64,000 nucleotides of DNA. Source: Porogramme epimiltina. Lineage: Eukaryota; Basidiomycota; Agaricomycetes; Polyporales; Polyporaceae. The notes under the pieces were generated by a model. That model did no database searches. It was not told the DNA's origin and was given only the letters and a program-made list of their open reading frames with translations. Shown in pieces: positions 46,230 through 58,919 of the stretch (positions are counted from its first letter, which is position 1; each line of letters opens with the position of its first letter). Both the position numbers and the translations under genes were made by a program. The stretch spans positions 62,001 through 126,000 of the forward strand of contig FTLJ01000139.1 in NCBI GenBank assembly GCA_900155495.1. Reading direction: 5' to 3'.

Positions 46230-48088
46230 TGGTGCGATGGGGATGGTGAGTGTGGGGTAGAGGGGCTTGGTGGCGAAGAGAGCTGTGTGGACTGTGGAGA
46301 GAGATGAAGAAGTGAATGGGGACGGAGGGGGAACTGGGGATTGCTTTTATATCCAGCGGAGCTGCGGGCTCTGGAGGAGCAGAGCCTCGTGCCACTGTAG
46401 AACAGACGTCGACAGCTCCTCGACTTGACTCGTGCGCCGAGTCACGTCACACCTTCTGGCAGGGTTCGAACTCACTGGAGTGGCGTGCGGCCGGTGTACT
46501 CCCGTACACGTAACTCTACTACCGCCCTTGACGAATCCATGGTTGGCCCGGGCCTCTAGGGAAGTTTCAGAGCCTCGCCCCCGTCGAAGCGTCCTCGAAT
46601 GGCAGGTATTGCGTGCGTCTGACTCGTTCGAATGTCGATATGTCACGATGCTGCGGCACAATGGGGGGACCGCTGCACAGGCGGGGGTGATTCATTGCTG
46701 CACTGAGGTGGATGATGGGTCCTGCACGTACCGGGGGTGACCGCGGACGCACCGCACTCGCCGTCCCGGTGTGTCAAGAGAGAGCGGGGAGCGTTGCGTC
46801 GGCACGAAACACTGCGTCGACGGCGAGGGCCGTCAACCAAATGGGGACACCGCCAATTGCATTCAACTTGAAAGGCTGTGCATTCAGGGGCCGAGTATGG
46901 GGTTCCCGAGCCGTAATAGCCTGCCACTCTGGGCGGGCTCCTGCGCCTGTGCAGATCATCATCATATTCAGACTCAAACTGTCACAGGGCACGGCTCCGC
47001 GTAACAGGTGCCGCGGTCCATGGACGGCGTACAACATGAGTGCCGCGGTATCACAGCGACTCCCACCACGCGTCTGTCGATGTGCCAATGCATGTGCTGT
47101 GGGTTGACCGGGGCGCGTCTGGAAGCAAGACCAGCGCCGTGTTGAATACCGGCGGTGCTGCCGCAGTGTTGCGGAAGTGCGCCGGCGAGGGCCTTGTGCT
47201 GGGCGCAGGGACTTCCCGCACATCCGGTACCTAGGGGACTACGAGGAGCGGTGAGCCCGCCGCGCGCAGTCCCTGTGGCTTGAGATGTACAAGAATATAG
47301 CGCCCCATTGAATAGAAGTGAGGGCGCGGCGCAGGTTGGAGTCATCCGACCACGGCCACGTCCCCTGTTGGGCCACCTCAGTACGTGCGTGGCGGCGGGG
47401 GCGGCGGAAGGGAGGCGGGACACGTACACAGGTCCCGTTCAGACGCATTTTGATGCGCTTGACGCGAGTCCGAGTTGTACGGGAAACATCAGTTTCGCAT
47501 GCGAAACGAACGGTGTTGGTGCATTTGAGATGGCTAGAGTGCGCGCGGTCTAGATGTCCGTAAGTCAGTGCTCCAGGCAGCCGGCGTAAAGGCGGATGCC
47601 GGAGCATAGCCTCCGATGCGGGCTGTGGGAACGTCACGACATCCGTCTGAGGCCGTCGAGAATGAGGGGGAGGAACGGGATGTATCAGTATCACGGACAT
47701 AGGTCGCTGCTTTGCACGAACGGATGGATGTTTTAGTTCTGCAAGCATCCAGAGTCTTCAAACAGGACAAGGCGCACCTCGAGCGTGCACGACAGCGAAT
47801 CCATCTTCTGCCGTGGCAGACATTGATCATCCGAATCAAGCGCCGTTTGATCACAAAGGGACTGCAAGATTACATCATCCGCAGCGGATGATCAGAGCGT
47901 AAGTAACGGTTGAGCGGCATAAAAGCCTTATACATACAAAGCAGGAGAGGCAGCAACAATGTCCGTATCAGGATGAAAGGCGAAGTACGGGAGAAGTACG
48001 AGGGACAACTGGCGCAGCTCCCTAAGATCCAAATATCTGAGTCCAATGGCCTTGTCCCGTATCCGTACCCAGCCACGTAGAAGACCGG
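46230..48088. other. Intergenic region, nothing supportable beyond a promoter
   Basis: The left end is the promoter of the small secreted protein. Between 46.4 and 47.9 kb many short overlapping frames occur on both strands without motifs. The right end is the 3' flank of the first GH79 gene. Confidence 0.45.
46345..46351 (-). promoter_or_regulatory. TATA box of the small secreted protein gene
   Basis: TATAAAA on the minus strand, about 116 bp upstream of the ATG at 46229. Confidence 0.5.
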
Positions 48089-50784
48089 TTATAGCGCCGC
48101 ACGACCCAAATTGATGCTGAGCGTCAGCGCTGCCATTGCTCCCGCAACAATGAGCCCGACGACGGGCGTGCGGACAGCACCCGCGGCGTTCTCACCGCCC
48201 TGGCTTGTTCCGCCTTCCTGCGTCCGGTCTTTCCCGCTCATCCCGTTGGCGGTTGCGAGCACAGACGGGTCGATAGTCGCGGTGTTCTTCGTCTTAGTGA
48301 GCGCTGTCGTCGGGAATGTCTCCGCGCTGAGCGGGGCAGCCGCTGCTTGCTGCGCGTCGCTGGAGAAGAACACGAGCGCGGCGCCGGGCGCGGGGACGTG
48401 AATGGGGCACGTATTTGCGGTCTGATCGCATGACACGGTTACGACGTTCTCTTCACCCTTGAGCCTGCCGTCAACCTCGAAGCGACCGCCGAGAGTCTTG
48501 GTAATCATGACGGGAGAAGAACAATGAGCTTCGGGGCCGGCTACGCACGCATGGAAGGCGCGCGGATGATAGGGTGTTACGCACCTGGCCGGCCCACGTA
48601 ATATTATCCTTCTCGGACACCGACGGCGCGAGGAGATATCTGGAAGGGTACGTGTCAATGTACACGCAGGATAGTGTTCGATGCGGCGGCGTCGGGGCGG
48701 GCATAACTCACTTGACTTTGACCTGCGCAGGTACCGCATTTGCTTCGCCGAACTGCTGTCCGCCGACATTGATTGTCGCCACATAGTCATGAGCGCCGCT
48801 CGGGTCCGTCATGAAGTTGATGAGCACCATCCGCGCGAGGTTCCCGTTCTCGTAGATGGAGTATGCGGGAGTGAGCTCATTGCCCTCGTTGGGAAAGAGG
48901 TCCTTCACGCGCGAGGTGTTCGATGTCCCGAGCGCCTCTGCGACGACCATCGTGGAATAGAAGATTGGCCCGGCGGTCCATTGGTGAATGTGAGATTCAT
49001 TCGTGGGCGCCGCTGTGAGAAACGCACAGGTGGAACCACAGTCAGTACAGGATCTGTCAAAGTGGCAGATCAGATAATTATATACCTGTGAAAGGCTACC
49101 CGGGAAATCATTAAATCACAGGGAAGCAATGTGAGAACAAGAACGCATACTCACATTATACGATACGTTCTGTCCACCAGCATGGAAGAGGGCACCGGTG
49201 AAGTTACTGTTCGCCATCTGGAGACCGTAGTCGAGAGCCCACAAGGCAGAGACAAAGGAATCACTGATGCCTGGGAACCCGCCGCACGACGCTGTGTTCG
49301 TCTCGAACATCAAGAACGGTTTTCCCCATGCTTGCGCCTCTAGCGTCGAGTTGAGATAGTTTGCCACCAGGTCAAGACCAGAGTTGTGACTGAGATACTG
49401 AGGCAGTAGCGCAAGAGGATCCTTCGGCTGGTTGTTAGGATCCGGAAATATGACTGCGCAGTTGTCGCTGGGGTAACTGTGGAAACGATCAAAAGGCTGA
49501 ATCTATAAAGACACGGTTGCACTTACTGTTCAACGGACAACGCTGTCAAGTACTGGTCATATGCTTGAACAAAGCCAGTGTCCCATACCGCCTCCGGACG
49601 AGGGCCCCAGTCAGAGCCTTGCACGCTCGGAGCTACGAGACTCTTCTTCTGGGGTACTTTGGTGTCGGCTTGGAACGCTTGGGTGAGCAAAGCGAACTCG
49701 CCGAAGTAGTCGAACTGGCTATAGCCCTCTTTCCGCTTCTGATGCCTGGGTAGATATTAGTTTCAGGGGCAAGGGTCGAGTGGATGGAAAGCAAGCGTAC
49801 GATCCGTAGAGGTCAGGTTCGTTCCCCGCCTGGAGTCCCAATAGATTATCTCCCAGTACGGCTTCCGAAATCTCAGCAATCTGGAACCTGAAGTCACTTG
49901 TGTCGTTAAATGGAACGCCTAGCTCCGTCTCCGGTTAGGGATACGTGCGTAAAGAAGGCAGTATGACAACATACTCAGGTACCACTTTGCGTTGAGTAGA
50001 CTCGATACGTTGCCGAGCATGTAGATCAGGTCGGCGGTGTATATGACCACGGGAGTGGAAGTCTATAATCGGGTTTGAGAAGGCAAACAAGGTGCTATGC
50101 ACCATGAGACGGACTGGAACTGAGGGATCTTTCGGCCCCTTCTCCAAAATCTTCCCATCTGCGAGACTATCCACTATGTACGCGTCTTCCTGGGTGTTAC
50201 CACCTACACGAATGTGGACCGAACCCGCCCTCTCGACGATTAGGGACATAAGGTTGAGGAATGGGACGTTCAACTGCGTGCTATGGCGCCCCCCGTCAGT
50301 CGTGTAGCGCGCGAACAGAATATAAAGAGACTCACGAATTCTTCCCAACTAAGCGCCAAGCACCCATGGTGAGCGTCCTGTTGTCCGAAAATCACGAACT
50401 GTTTCACGTACTGACTTGTGTCGCAACCGACATCTCAATGGAGAAACCCAAGAAAGTCCCCTTTTGTGGAATCGATAGGGCATTGACCTGGTCCGCACTG
50501 TTTGGTACGGCGATCGTGAACGCGGTGGCTGGTGCGGGGTCGGGTATCGGAGGTGGCTCCATAAAGACGGGGTTGTACGCTGCAAGTCCAGTGTACTGGG
50601 GCGGGCCATGGGTCGTCACGAAAGAAGTCGTAGCTGGTATACTCGTGGTCCCAAGGGTGCCTGTCGCCGCCGCCTTGGACGTGTCGACGGTCGTTGAACC
50701 GAGAGGGCCATAGATCGTAAGTTCTGCTGCCGCCGAGGTCGCCAGGAGCCCGAGGCTGACGAACAAAAGGAGCGGCTGGAGCAT
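48089..50784 (-). CDS. GH79-family glycosidase (beta-glucuronidase/heparanase type), copy 1, 690 residues
   Basis: Eleven exons: 50784-50412, 50348-50336, 50280-50115, 50062-49975, 49918-49801, 49745-49527, 49476-49155, 49095-49086, 49012-48712, 48639-48585, 48496-48089. Exons of 13 and 10 nt are required and are conserved in copy 2. A signal peptide (LLLFVSLGLLATSAAA) opens the protein. The TIM-barrel carries VHIRVGGNTQE, the acid/base glutamate E247 in AGNEPDLYG and the nucleophile E384 in MFETNTASCGGF. The C-terminal beta domain contains ARMVLINFMTD and ITWAGQTLGGRFEVDG. A Ser/Thr linker and a hydrophobic end (VVGLIVAGAMAALTLSI) suggest a GPI anchor or membrane tail. Family members cleave glucuronosides, in fungi for example 4-O-methyl-glucuronic acid on arabinogalactan protein chains; the exact substrate here is not known. 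Confidence 0.93.
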
Positions 50785-51662
50785 CAGACGTGCAGGAGCG
50801 CAAGGAACAGGATGGAAGTGAGAAAAGGTACGGCGGGTTGTTAGTCGTCTGGTTATATGCAATCCACCGGGCGGTACGCGCTCACTCATCTCTGACGTCT
50901 CGATCACGGCAGCTTCGGCTTGGCATAGGTTGCGCAGGTGATCGTGGAAATCAATACAATGTGGTAGTGATTCAGATTGACAGCACAACGCGTGTATGTG
51001 GTTCTGCGCGGTTACCTGCATACAACGGACTTCGGTGAACCCGGGTCTCGGCGAGGAGAAGCAGGGCAATAACGCTCACCGAAAGTCAGGGACTCCTGCC
51101 TGCCGTGTTTGCCGGGCACGCTCAGGCCTCGGGCATGGCGGAGGAAGGCTGGTCGTGGTCGGCCTAGGGTTCCTCGGAAGTTCCGCTGGCTTGGCTCATA
51201 GACCGATCTCCCCGCTCCAGATCTTCCAGCATGTCACCGCCTCGTTCATTGAGCACACACGACATGGATCGAGTGAGTAAGGCGAGGTCGATGTGACGAT
51301 GTGCGTTGGTAAGGATCCGGTCAAGGTGGGAACAAAATGAGATCCGTTGAAACTTGATGGGAAGCCGGTTTGGTGGCGGTGCTGCTGGATCTCCGTTTGT
51401 CTCGCTTAGATTAGATAGTGGCACCTCAAATTCAAGATCTATGGCCTCCACCAGTCGGTCAATATGGCGTTATATTGGGTGTGTCAGAGGAGTTCTGAAC
51501 GGCGCCCGCCGGATTAAAGGACTGTAACCATCAGGACTACCCAGGACTACGATGCGGATGAACCCTATCAACGTGAAAGTAAAATATCAAGACGACGCGA
51601 TTGCATCGTGCCTTCCTCCACCCCCACTGATGAATTCAAAATTACGTGCCTCCAGCGCGCTC
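50785..51662. other. Spacer between the two GH79 copies
   Basis: It contains the promoter of copy 1. A minus-strand frame at 51164-51451 looks protein-like at its end (MLEDLERGDRSMSQASG). It has no ATG start or upstream exons and may be debris of another gene. Confidence 0.45.
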
Positions 51663-54352
51663 TCAAACGCCCCCGAGAAGAATAAAAGATGCTGCCACAA
51701 GAGTCACACAGACCAGGATATACGGAATACCTCCTGCCGTGCCGTCGTTGCCCTTGCTTGTCCCATAGATGCCTTTCCCTCTGTACGTCCCGTTCATCCC
51801 ATTTGATGTCGCGAGCACGGAGGGATCGATCGAGGCGGTTTGCTGTGCCCTGGTAGCAACACTCGTCGAGAAGGTCGCAGTGGGCTGGCTGTCGATAGAG
51901 GAGACCGCGCTCTTCGCATCGTCCGAGATGAACACGAGCGCCACACCGGGCGCGGGGACACGGATGGTGCAGGCGTTGGTCGTCTGGTCGCAGGGTACAG
52001 TCTGGACCACTTCCGCGCCTTTCCACCGGCCGTCGACTTGGAAGCGGCCACCGAGCGTCTGCGGAGGAAGGCGGGTTGGGTGTGAGACGGCTGCGGAAGA
52101 TGTGTGGGCGGCGATGGGGAGCAGATCGATAACGTACCTGACCCGCCCAAGTGATATTATCTTTCTCGGAGACGGAAGGAGCGACGAGGTATCTGGTTGA
52201 GGATGACTCGGTGTCAGCAAAAGGGGCATCACGTCTTGACTAAACACGATACCTACTTTACCTTCACCTCAGCGGGCACCCCATTCGCCTCTCCGAAGCT
52301 TTGACCGCCCACGTTGACCGTAGCAATGTAGTCGCGAGAGCCGGACGGATCCGTCATGAAATTGATGAGGACCATCCGGGCGAGCACACCACCATCATAC
52401 ACCGCGTAAGACGCAGGCGCTAACTCTCCGGCGTTGTTCGGATCGGTGACATCGAGGACTTGTGAAGTGTGACCGGGGCCTCCGAATGCCTCGGCCATGA
52501 CAATCGCCGAGTAGAAGATCGGGCCGATAGTCCACTGGTGGAAGGTTGACTCATTTGTTGGCGCGGCTAGTCAGATGTTAGTTGAGGGTTCGAACGTGGT
52601 GTAAAGACGCTGATGATGCGCACCAGTGAATGGCTAGCACAGATAGTCAGCAATAGAGCTATGGGTAAGAAGCGAGAAAACAAGGCGCACGTTGTAGGTG
52701 ACATTCTGCCCACCGGCGTGGAACAGTGCGCCCGAAAAGTTGCCATAGGCTAGCTGCATGCCGTAGTCGATGGCCCACAGCGCCGACACGAACGCATCGC
52801 TGATCCCCGGGAAACCTCCGCACGACGCCGTGTTGGTCTCAAACATGAGGAACGGCTTGCCCCATCCCTGGGCGAGCCCGGTGGAGTTGAGGTACGGCGC
52901 AACGCGGTTGACGTTCTGCGAGTGGGAGAGATACTGGGGGAGGAGCTTGATGGGGTCGTTTGGAGTATCGCCTGGCGCGGGGTGAGTCACTGCGCAGTTG
53001 TCGGAGGGATATCTAGACGAAGTGGCGGGGATGTTAGACTTCCTCTAAGGGAATGGAGGGTAGGAGACATGCCGTTCGACCGATAGGGCGTTGAGGAACG
53101 AGCCGTAACTATCGACGAAGCCGGTGTTCCAGACGATCTCGGGACCAATACTATTGTCCCAGTTACCTCCCTGTATGCTAGGTGCGATGAGATTCGACTT
53201 GTTGGACACTCTCGTGTCGGCCATGTAGGCTTGCGTCAACAGCGCGAAATCCCCAAAATAGTCCCACTGGCTGTAGTCCTCGTTCTCGCGTCGTCCGTGT
53301 CTGTCAGTTGGTATCCAAGGGTAGACGAACAGTCAGGAGGGGAAAATGAGGGCGGATGAAATGGATGTTCACTTTCCGTAGAGGTCCGGCTCATTTCCAG
53401 CTTGAAGGCCGAGTAGGTTGTCTCCGAGGACTACCTCCGCCACTTCTGCAATCTCAAAACGGAAATTTGACGTGTCATTGAAGGGGACGCCTGAACACCG
53501 AGGTGTGTGTGTTAGAGAGGTGACAGCGCGGATGGGAAATCACGCACTGAGATACCACTTGCAGTCGACTAGGCTCGACACGTTGTTCAGCATGTATATC
53601 AAGTCGGATGTGAACGCGAGGACAGGCGTATCCGTCTGCCAGTAGGACGCGGAAGCGGGAGAGATGAATGACGTGGTAGGCGAAGGATACTCCAAGTACT
53701 TACCCTTCCAGAAGCAGCGTCCTTGTCCTTCTCGACAGAGTTCCCACCGTCGAGGCTGTCGACCATGAAGGCGAACTCTTGGGTATTTCCACCGACCCGG
53801 ACGTGCACTGACCCTGCTTTCTCAGCGACAGTTGACATGAGGTTGAGGAAAGGAACATTGAGGATAGATCTGGTGATGGATAGTTAGTGACAGGCCTAAT
53901 GGTGAGCGAAAATGACTCACGAGTTTTTGCCGACTAGGATGACGTGGACGGGGGGTCAGTGAGGCCGTGCAGGTGGGTTCAGGATTGAACGACTGACTGA
54001 GTTGTGTGGCCACGGACATCTCGATGGAGAATCCGAAGAACGTGCTCCGCTGTGGTATCGACAGCCCCGGGGCGGCCGACGCAACGTTAGGTACATTGAT
54101 GGTGGCCGTGGTCCCCGGGACAGGATCAGGGAGCGCAGGGGGGAGATAGAAGATGGGGTTGTATGCGGCCAGACCTGTATATTGCGGCGGCCCCGGGATC
54201 GTCACGAACGACGTGCTGGCAGTGGTGCTGGTTGTCGAACCACCGGTCGGAACTGATGTAGAGCCGTAGATACCGTAGATAGTGATCTGTTGTGTGGTGG
54301 TTTGGGCCACCGCCGACAGAGCGAGGCCGAAAAAAATGAGCGACAAGGACAT
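51663..54352 (-). CDS. GH79-family glycosidase, tandem copy 2, 686 residues
   Basis: Eleven exons in the same order as copy 1: 54352-53998, 53933-53921, 53869-53704, 53635-53548, 53490-53373, 53300-53073, 53012-52691, 52633-52624, 52566-52257, 52192-52138, 52058-51663. Seven exons have identical lengths in both copies (13, 166, 88, 118, 322, 10, 55 nt). Both catalytic glutamates are kept (NEPDLYG and MFETNTASCGGF). A signal peptide starts the protein (MSLSLIFFGLALSAVAQ) and a hydrophobic tail ends it (ILVCVTLVAASFILLGGV), again suggesting a GPI or membrane anchor. The intron after exon 6 appears to start with GC (GCATGT at 53072) where copy 1 has GTAAGT; the codon there is Arg instead of His. 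If that intron is not spliced the gene is broken. The role is as for copy 1. Confidence 0.9.
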
Positions 54353-56543
54353 GGAGCTACGGTGTGCCCGACAAAGAGCTGGGGGAAAATCTGGGTGCCG
54401 GGTAGAATTTAGTAGTGGGTTTATGAGAGTATCTTAGGAGACCTACCTGGCAGCCCTTGTTGTTTCCAGGAGCTGTGGGTAAACACACGGCGCCGTCTAG
54501 GTGATGCGCGCTCCGAGTATACCGCCTTGTTTGAATGTCACGCCATCTAAGACGCCCATTGTGGTTGACTTGCAGGTGCAGAACGCCGTTATCGGCGGCG
54601 ATCCGGTGCTGTCGTCTTCCCGCGGGAGGCCGGGCGTGAGCGAGTGGACAACAGATTGAATGTAGCTGTCACGCACCCCTCGGCCGACGGCACTAGAGCG
54701 TGCAGACCGAGTCACTCGGGACCGATCCTTTTGAAATCCGGGCGTGCATCATCTACAAGAAGTGTCTCGAGCGCACTGCGGATGGATAATATGGGTGCTG
54801 TCGCATGTGGTGCTTCACAATGTTAAACTGGTGGAATATGAGTGGATGTAACTAAGGAAGATGAAGGACCACACATCGGCATACAAGAAACGCTGCCTGG
54901 GTATCAGCCGTTTTTCGAGGGACGTTGTAGGTCTATTCCATGCTTCTTGACGGGACGATACCTGTTCACAAACATGGGCCTGGCGCGCTGCATTCTCAGT
55001 AGCAGTCAGCCTGGCCTACCTAATAGGGGACTTACGGAAGATCATCAGGGGTGGGATCGATGCTAATTGTAACACCTAGCCTCGGACAACGCGGTGCTAG
55101 GGCGTTCGCTTGGCATGGACCCTCCTCGCTTGGCTGGGGCTCGGTCACTTGCGGCTTCCGTGTAAAGCTGAGGACGAAGGGGATGGTGTCACACATGGCA
55201 AGCATCGGAGACTTCCTTGAGTCATTGGGCGGGGCATGGGGGTGCTCCAAGCTGTGCATTTCACCCCCCGGTACCTGGAGAGCCCCGTAAGCAATGGGGA
55301 GGGGTTAAGGTCGTGGATACTCACTGAGCTGCAGGTCGCTGGAAGTGGCACTGCAGAACGTCAGTATACACAAGCGCCTATTGGTTGTAAGCCAATTTCC
55401 GGAAAAGGTATGTTCACTTACATTACATAAGCATGAGTCAGCTCGTCCGTTGTGCACCGAGCGAAAAGTATGCTGCCTTCCCTGCCACCAGTCGCACTTG
55501 GAGTTGGAAGACGCTATCTATGCAAGGCTATCACTAGCGAAGGACGGTGCTGTAAGATCTTCATGTATGCTTGGAAGTCTTCTTGAACACCCGAAAGACT
55601 GCGGTATCGATCGAAGTCAGCACCCGGACCCTTGCCTGCCATGTTAGGCGTTGTCAGGGCGTTTGTGAGACAGGTAAGCCCCTTTACCACGAAGATTGTG
55701 GTCCATTCTGACGAGGTAGTCGAGTTCACAAACAAAAAATCCCACTGATCTCGGGCTATAGAAGCGGTGGCGTGTGTGTAGCCCATCGGAAGAAATCATG
55801 TTCTACCGCGGTTTGTCCGCTCGACTTGATTCCACCTGCATGCCATAACCTTTTGGCTAGCATTTTAGGCATCAAGGGATCCTTATAGCCATTGTGACCA
55901 TCTCACGTGCTTGAAGGAACATTTTCGTATGTGCTTCGAAAAATAGTGGATGACTTGTGGTTCTTTACATTTCACTGTCCCGGTGTGCCAGGCGTATGCT
56001 ATCTTGGGCCATACCGGGCTTCCACGCATCCCACGGCACGTATTCTGGCCCTCCCCATGGGTAAATTGCCGGGTTCACCTTCTCAGGAAGTCTATGCATG
56101 GGTCTGACTAAGTTATGCGCAACAGAAAACGCCCGCATTCCAGACAAAACGATGGATCAGCATTTCCGTAAAGGATCGTCCTATTCCATGTGGCGGGTAA
56201 GTCCGCCTCTCGTTCCTTCGGCATCATCCCGCGCACTTATCGCACGAGTTAGGCCGACATCGGGGTGGGACCGAGTAGCTTGATCTAGCTTCGCAGGCAA
56301 CGCTTGAGCTTCAACAACAACAACGCTGTGCTCACTCGGGAGGCCCCGTTTACGCAACACTGCAGGTGACCTTCCGGGCACACACTCACGCCTCGGCACT
56401 TGTGCGCTCCCCCAACCCCTGAAAGAGGAGCCTTATATGCGGTGGCGTCGAGGATTCTACCGGTATCCCTGCGTGCTCCCTCTCGTCGAACCCGCCTTAT
56501 TCGTTGGCCCTCAAGTGTCGCTTACCAGCTGAGCAAGTTCAAC
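54353..56543. other. 2.2-kb intergenic region, nothing recognised
   Basis: The left end is the promoter of GH79 copy 2. Minus-strand frames at 55514-55786 and 55965-56399 have coding-like pieces (for example NPAIYPWGGPEY) but no splice chain or known motif. The rest is empty as far as I can see. Confidence 0.45.
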
Positions 56544-58099
56544 ATGCTATCACTAAGGGCTGCAGGTGTGGTTTCGACGGTCATTGAAGGCATTCTCTAT
56601 GGTAGGTCTACCATGCATCTTTACAAATTCGGGCGAGACTGAGTCCTGTCACAGGGTTCTCGGTTTTTATGTTCATCCTCGCTGGTTGGATCATGTTCCG
56701 CGATCGGGTCCGGCGACACGTGAACTATGCAATGGTCGCTGCTGGATGTGGTCTCTTGGTCTTGTCGACAGTTGTATGTGATGCTCTGCTTTTGCTAGAC
56801 GTTGCCATTAATCCGCCATGGGCTAGGAAATGGGGGTGAACACGGCAAGAGTATACCAAGGCTTCATCACGGTTGGCCCATTCCTTACCGGAGGACCCGA
56901 AGCATACTTCGGGGACGTCTCGACAACAACATTCGTTACGAAGAGCTGTGTCTATAACGCCCAAACACTCATTCTTGACGCTGTGGTGGTGAGAATCCAC
57001 ATATAATGTGGATCGTTCCCCGTCAATAACTCGTGTAGATATATCGGACATATATTGTGTGGCAAAGTTTTTGGGTTGTCGTCTTGCCGATTATAGGGTG
57101 GCTTGGTCTCTTCGGTGGGTGCTATTTTATGCCATGCGAGTCTGGTGCTCATAGGATCACAGCCGCATCCATAGGTCTCAATATTGCTCTGGTTACCGCC
57201 GGCACACACAAAGGGGACGTTTTCGCCGAAGAGACCGGTCGGTGGATCACCGCAAACTACTCCATGACGCTGGGCACAAATTTGTCTTCCACTTGTGGGG
57301 CTTGGCTTTTTCTTCGCTCAAGCACCTCATTGACAACTTGGCCCTTTCAGCTTTACTTGCATTCAAAATCTGGACAGTCGCACGACAGTCTGCTCAATAC
57401 CGCTCTAATAACGTTTTTGGACCTGTGCTACGCGTAATCATCGAAAGCGGTGCTATCTACTCTATGACCATTACCGCCGCGCTAATCTCGTTCGTCGTCA
57501 AATCTCCTGGTGTGTATGTCGTCCTCGACATGGTGAGTCACGTTTCGTATGTATATGTCAATCGTAGTACTCACCTTTGCTACTTACCCGCTGCATGACA
57601 GATATCCCCAATCATCTCCATCGTCTTCAACATGCTCATCATCCGCATCGGCATCGCCAACGACCGTGTGTACGGAGTATCGAACACAGGAGGCACGAAC
57701 CAGGGCAGCAGCTGGCGCGATGCCTCCCGCGCGGCAAGCAAGCGGCGCCGGACAGACGGCTCGTACGTCATGCAAGACCTCAAGGTCGAGATCACACAGG
57801 TGGTCGAGGACGACTCGCAGTTCGGCCCCCGCTCTCCCCGCTCCTACATTGACTCCGCGGATGCGGACGGCGACTTCGAGCTCAAGGGTGACCCCCTGGC
57901 CGTCGACGACGACCACAGCGCGCGCAGGGGCCCCTGGCGCGGCGCGGGCTCCCGCTCCCACGCGTCCGGCTCGAAGTCTCCCTCGCCTTCTGCGGCCTGC
58001 TCAGAAGAGGGGAGCGGGCGAGACTCGGGCTCTTTTGTCGCGGCGCCATTCAGCGGCAAGGAGGGGAAGGCAGTCGATCGCGGCTGCTATGCGGTGTGA
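56544..58099 (+). CDS. Seven-transmembrane protein of basidiomycete DUF6533/6534-like type, 424 residues
   Basis: Exons are 56544-56601, 56655-56773, 56827-56988, 57039-57294, 57351-57532 and 57602-58099; all phases close to TGA. Seven hydrophobic segments occur: GVVSTVIEGILYGFSVFMF, VNYAMVAAGCGLLVL, the TLILDAVVIYRTYIVW region, FWVVVLPIIGWLGLF, ITAASIGLNIALVTA, YSMTITAALISFVV and ISPIISIVFNMLIIR. The motif DAVVIYRTYIVW is the hallmark of this Agaricomycete family and parallels RKIYRCYVIWDN of the gene at the left edge. The cytosolic tail of about 150 residues is Ser- and Asp-rich. A 40-nt GT...AG segment at about 57111-57150 is kept as coding because removing it breaks the frame. The function is unknown; a receptor-like role is speculative. 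Confidence 0.88.
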
Positions 58100-58919
58100 C
58101 GGCACGGCACGGGGCCGATAGCGCGGGCGGCTCTCATGTGGGGACGGGTGTGTCTTCCCGCGGACCGCTTCCGGCGATGGTCGGGGCCCTTCTATTGGGA
58201 CCGAGGGGAGCCCTTCCGCTTTGTGCTGTCTGTAAGGACCCTCCTTCACTTATTGAATGACCCATTGCTTGCACGCAGCAGGAGGACGTTCTAGGGAGTG
58301 TATACTCTGTGCTTCGTGTGAGAGCGCCCTGGAGGGGTGGCATCTCCCCACATGCTGCGTTGGGGTACCTCGCAGCACCCCGTCAAATTTTCGTTAGGGA
58401 CGCAAGGATTCTCCCGCTTCCTCTTGGTACGTCCTATCAGAATTCTTTGGGCTGGCCTGTTCCCGTTAGCTCTTAAATAGTCGTTAGCGTTGGGAGAAAG
58501 AACGATGAAACCTACTTTCTCTTCTTTCAGAAATTCGACAATATATTTCTTCTGATACAGATTTTATTGACCGTTCGGTGACTAGATTCTCTCGCAGGCT
58601 CCACACATGGAGCACGACTTCTGCCAGCTTCTGCTTTCAAGGCCTATGCCGGCACGCAGCTGACTGACAGTGCGGGGATACTGAGTCTCATGGGGCTGAT
58701 GCGGCGGCCGATGATGAATCCCAGAGACCACGGAAAGCGCTGTGCGCAGCTGAACCTTCCTGCTCGGCCGGAGTATTGGGGCTTTACTAAAGGTATATAG
58801 GTAAGGAGATGTGACAGCCTCATGTTCCACCAAGAAAGTCTCCATGCTCTGGGTTGAGTACTTCCTCCTCTTTGTCGGTCTCGTATCCTGACGGATTCCC
58901 GGCTAACATAGATCCCACA
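58100..58919. other. Intergenic region, nothing recognised
   Basis: This is the 3' flank of the seven-transmembrane gene and the promoter of hydrolase A. No motif is clear. Confidence 0.5.

Noticed and set aside
51164..51451. Minus-strand 95-codon frame between the GH79 copies
   Set aside because: It starts with GTG, has no upstream exons and no motif. It may be a fragment but is not supportable as a gene.
57111..57150. 40-nt GT...AG segment in the second seven-transmembrane gene
   Set aside because: Removing it shifts the frame (40 is not compatible with the downstream phase) and it is shorter than all other introns here; it is read as coding.
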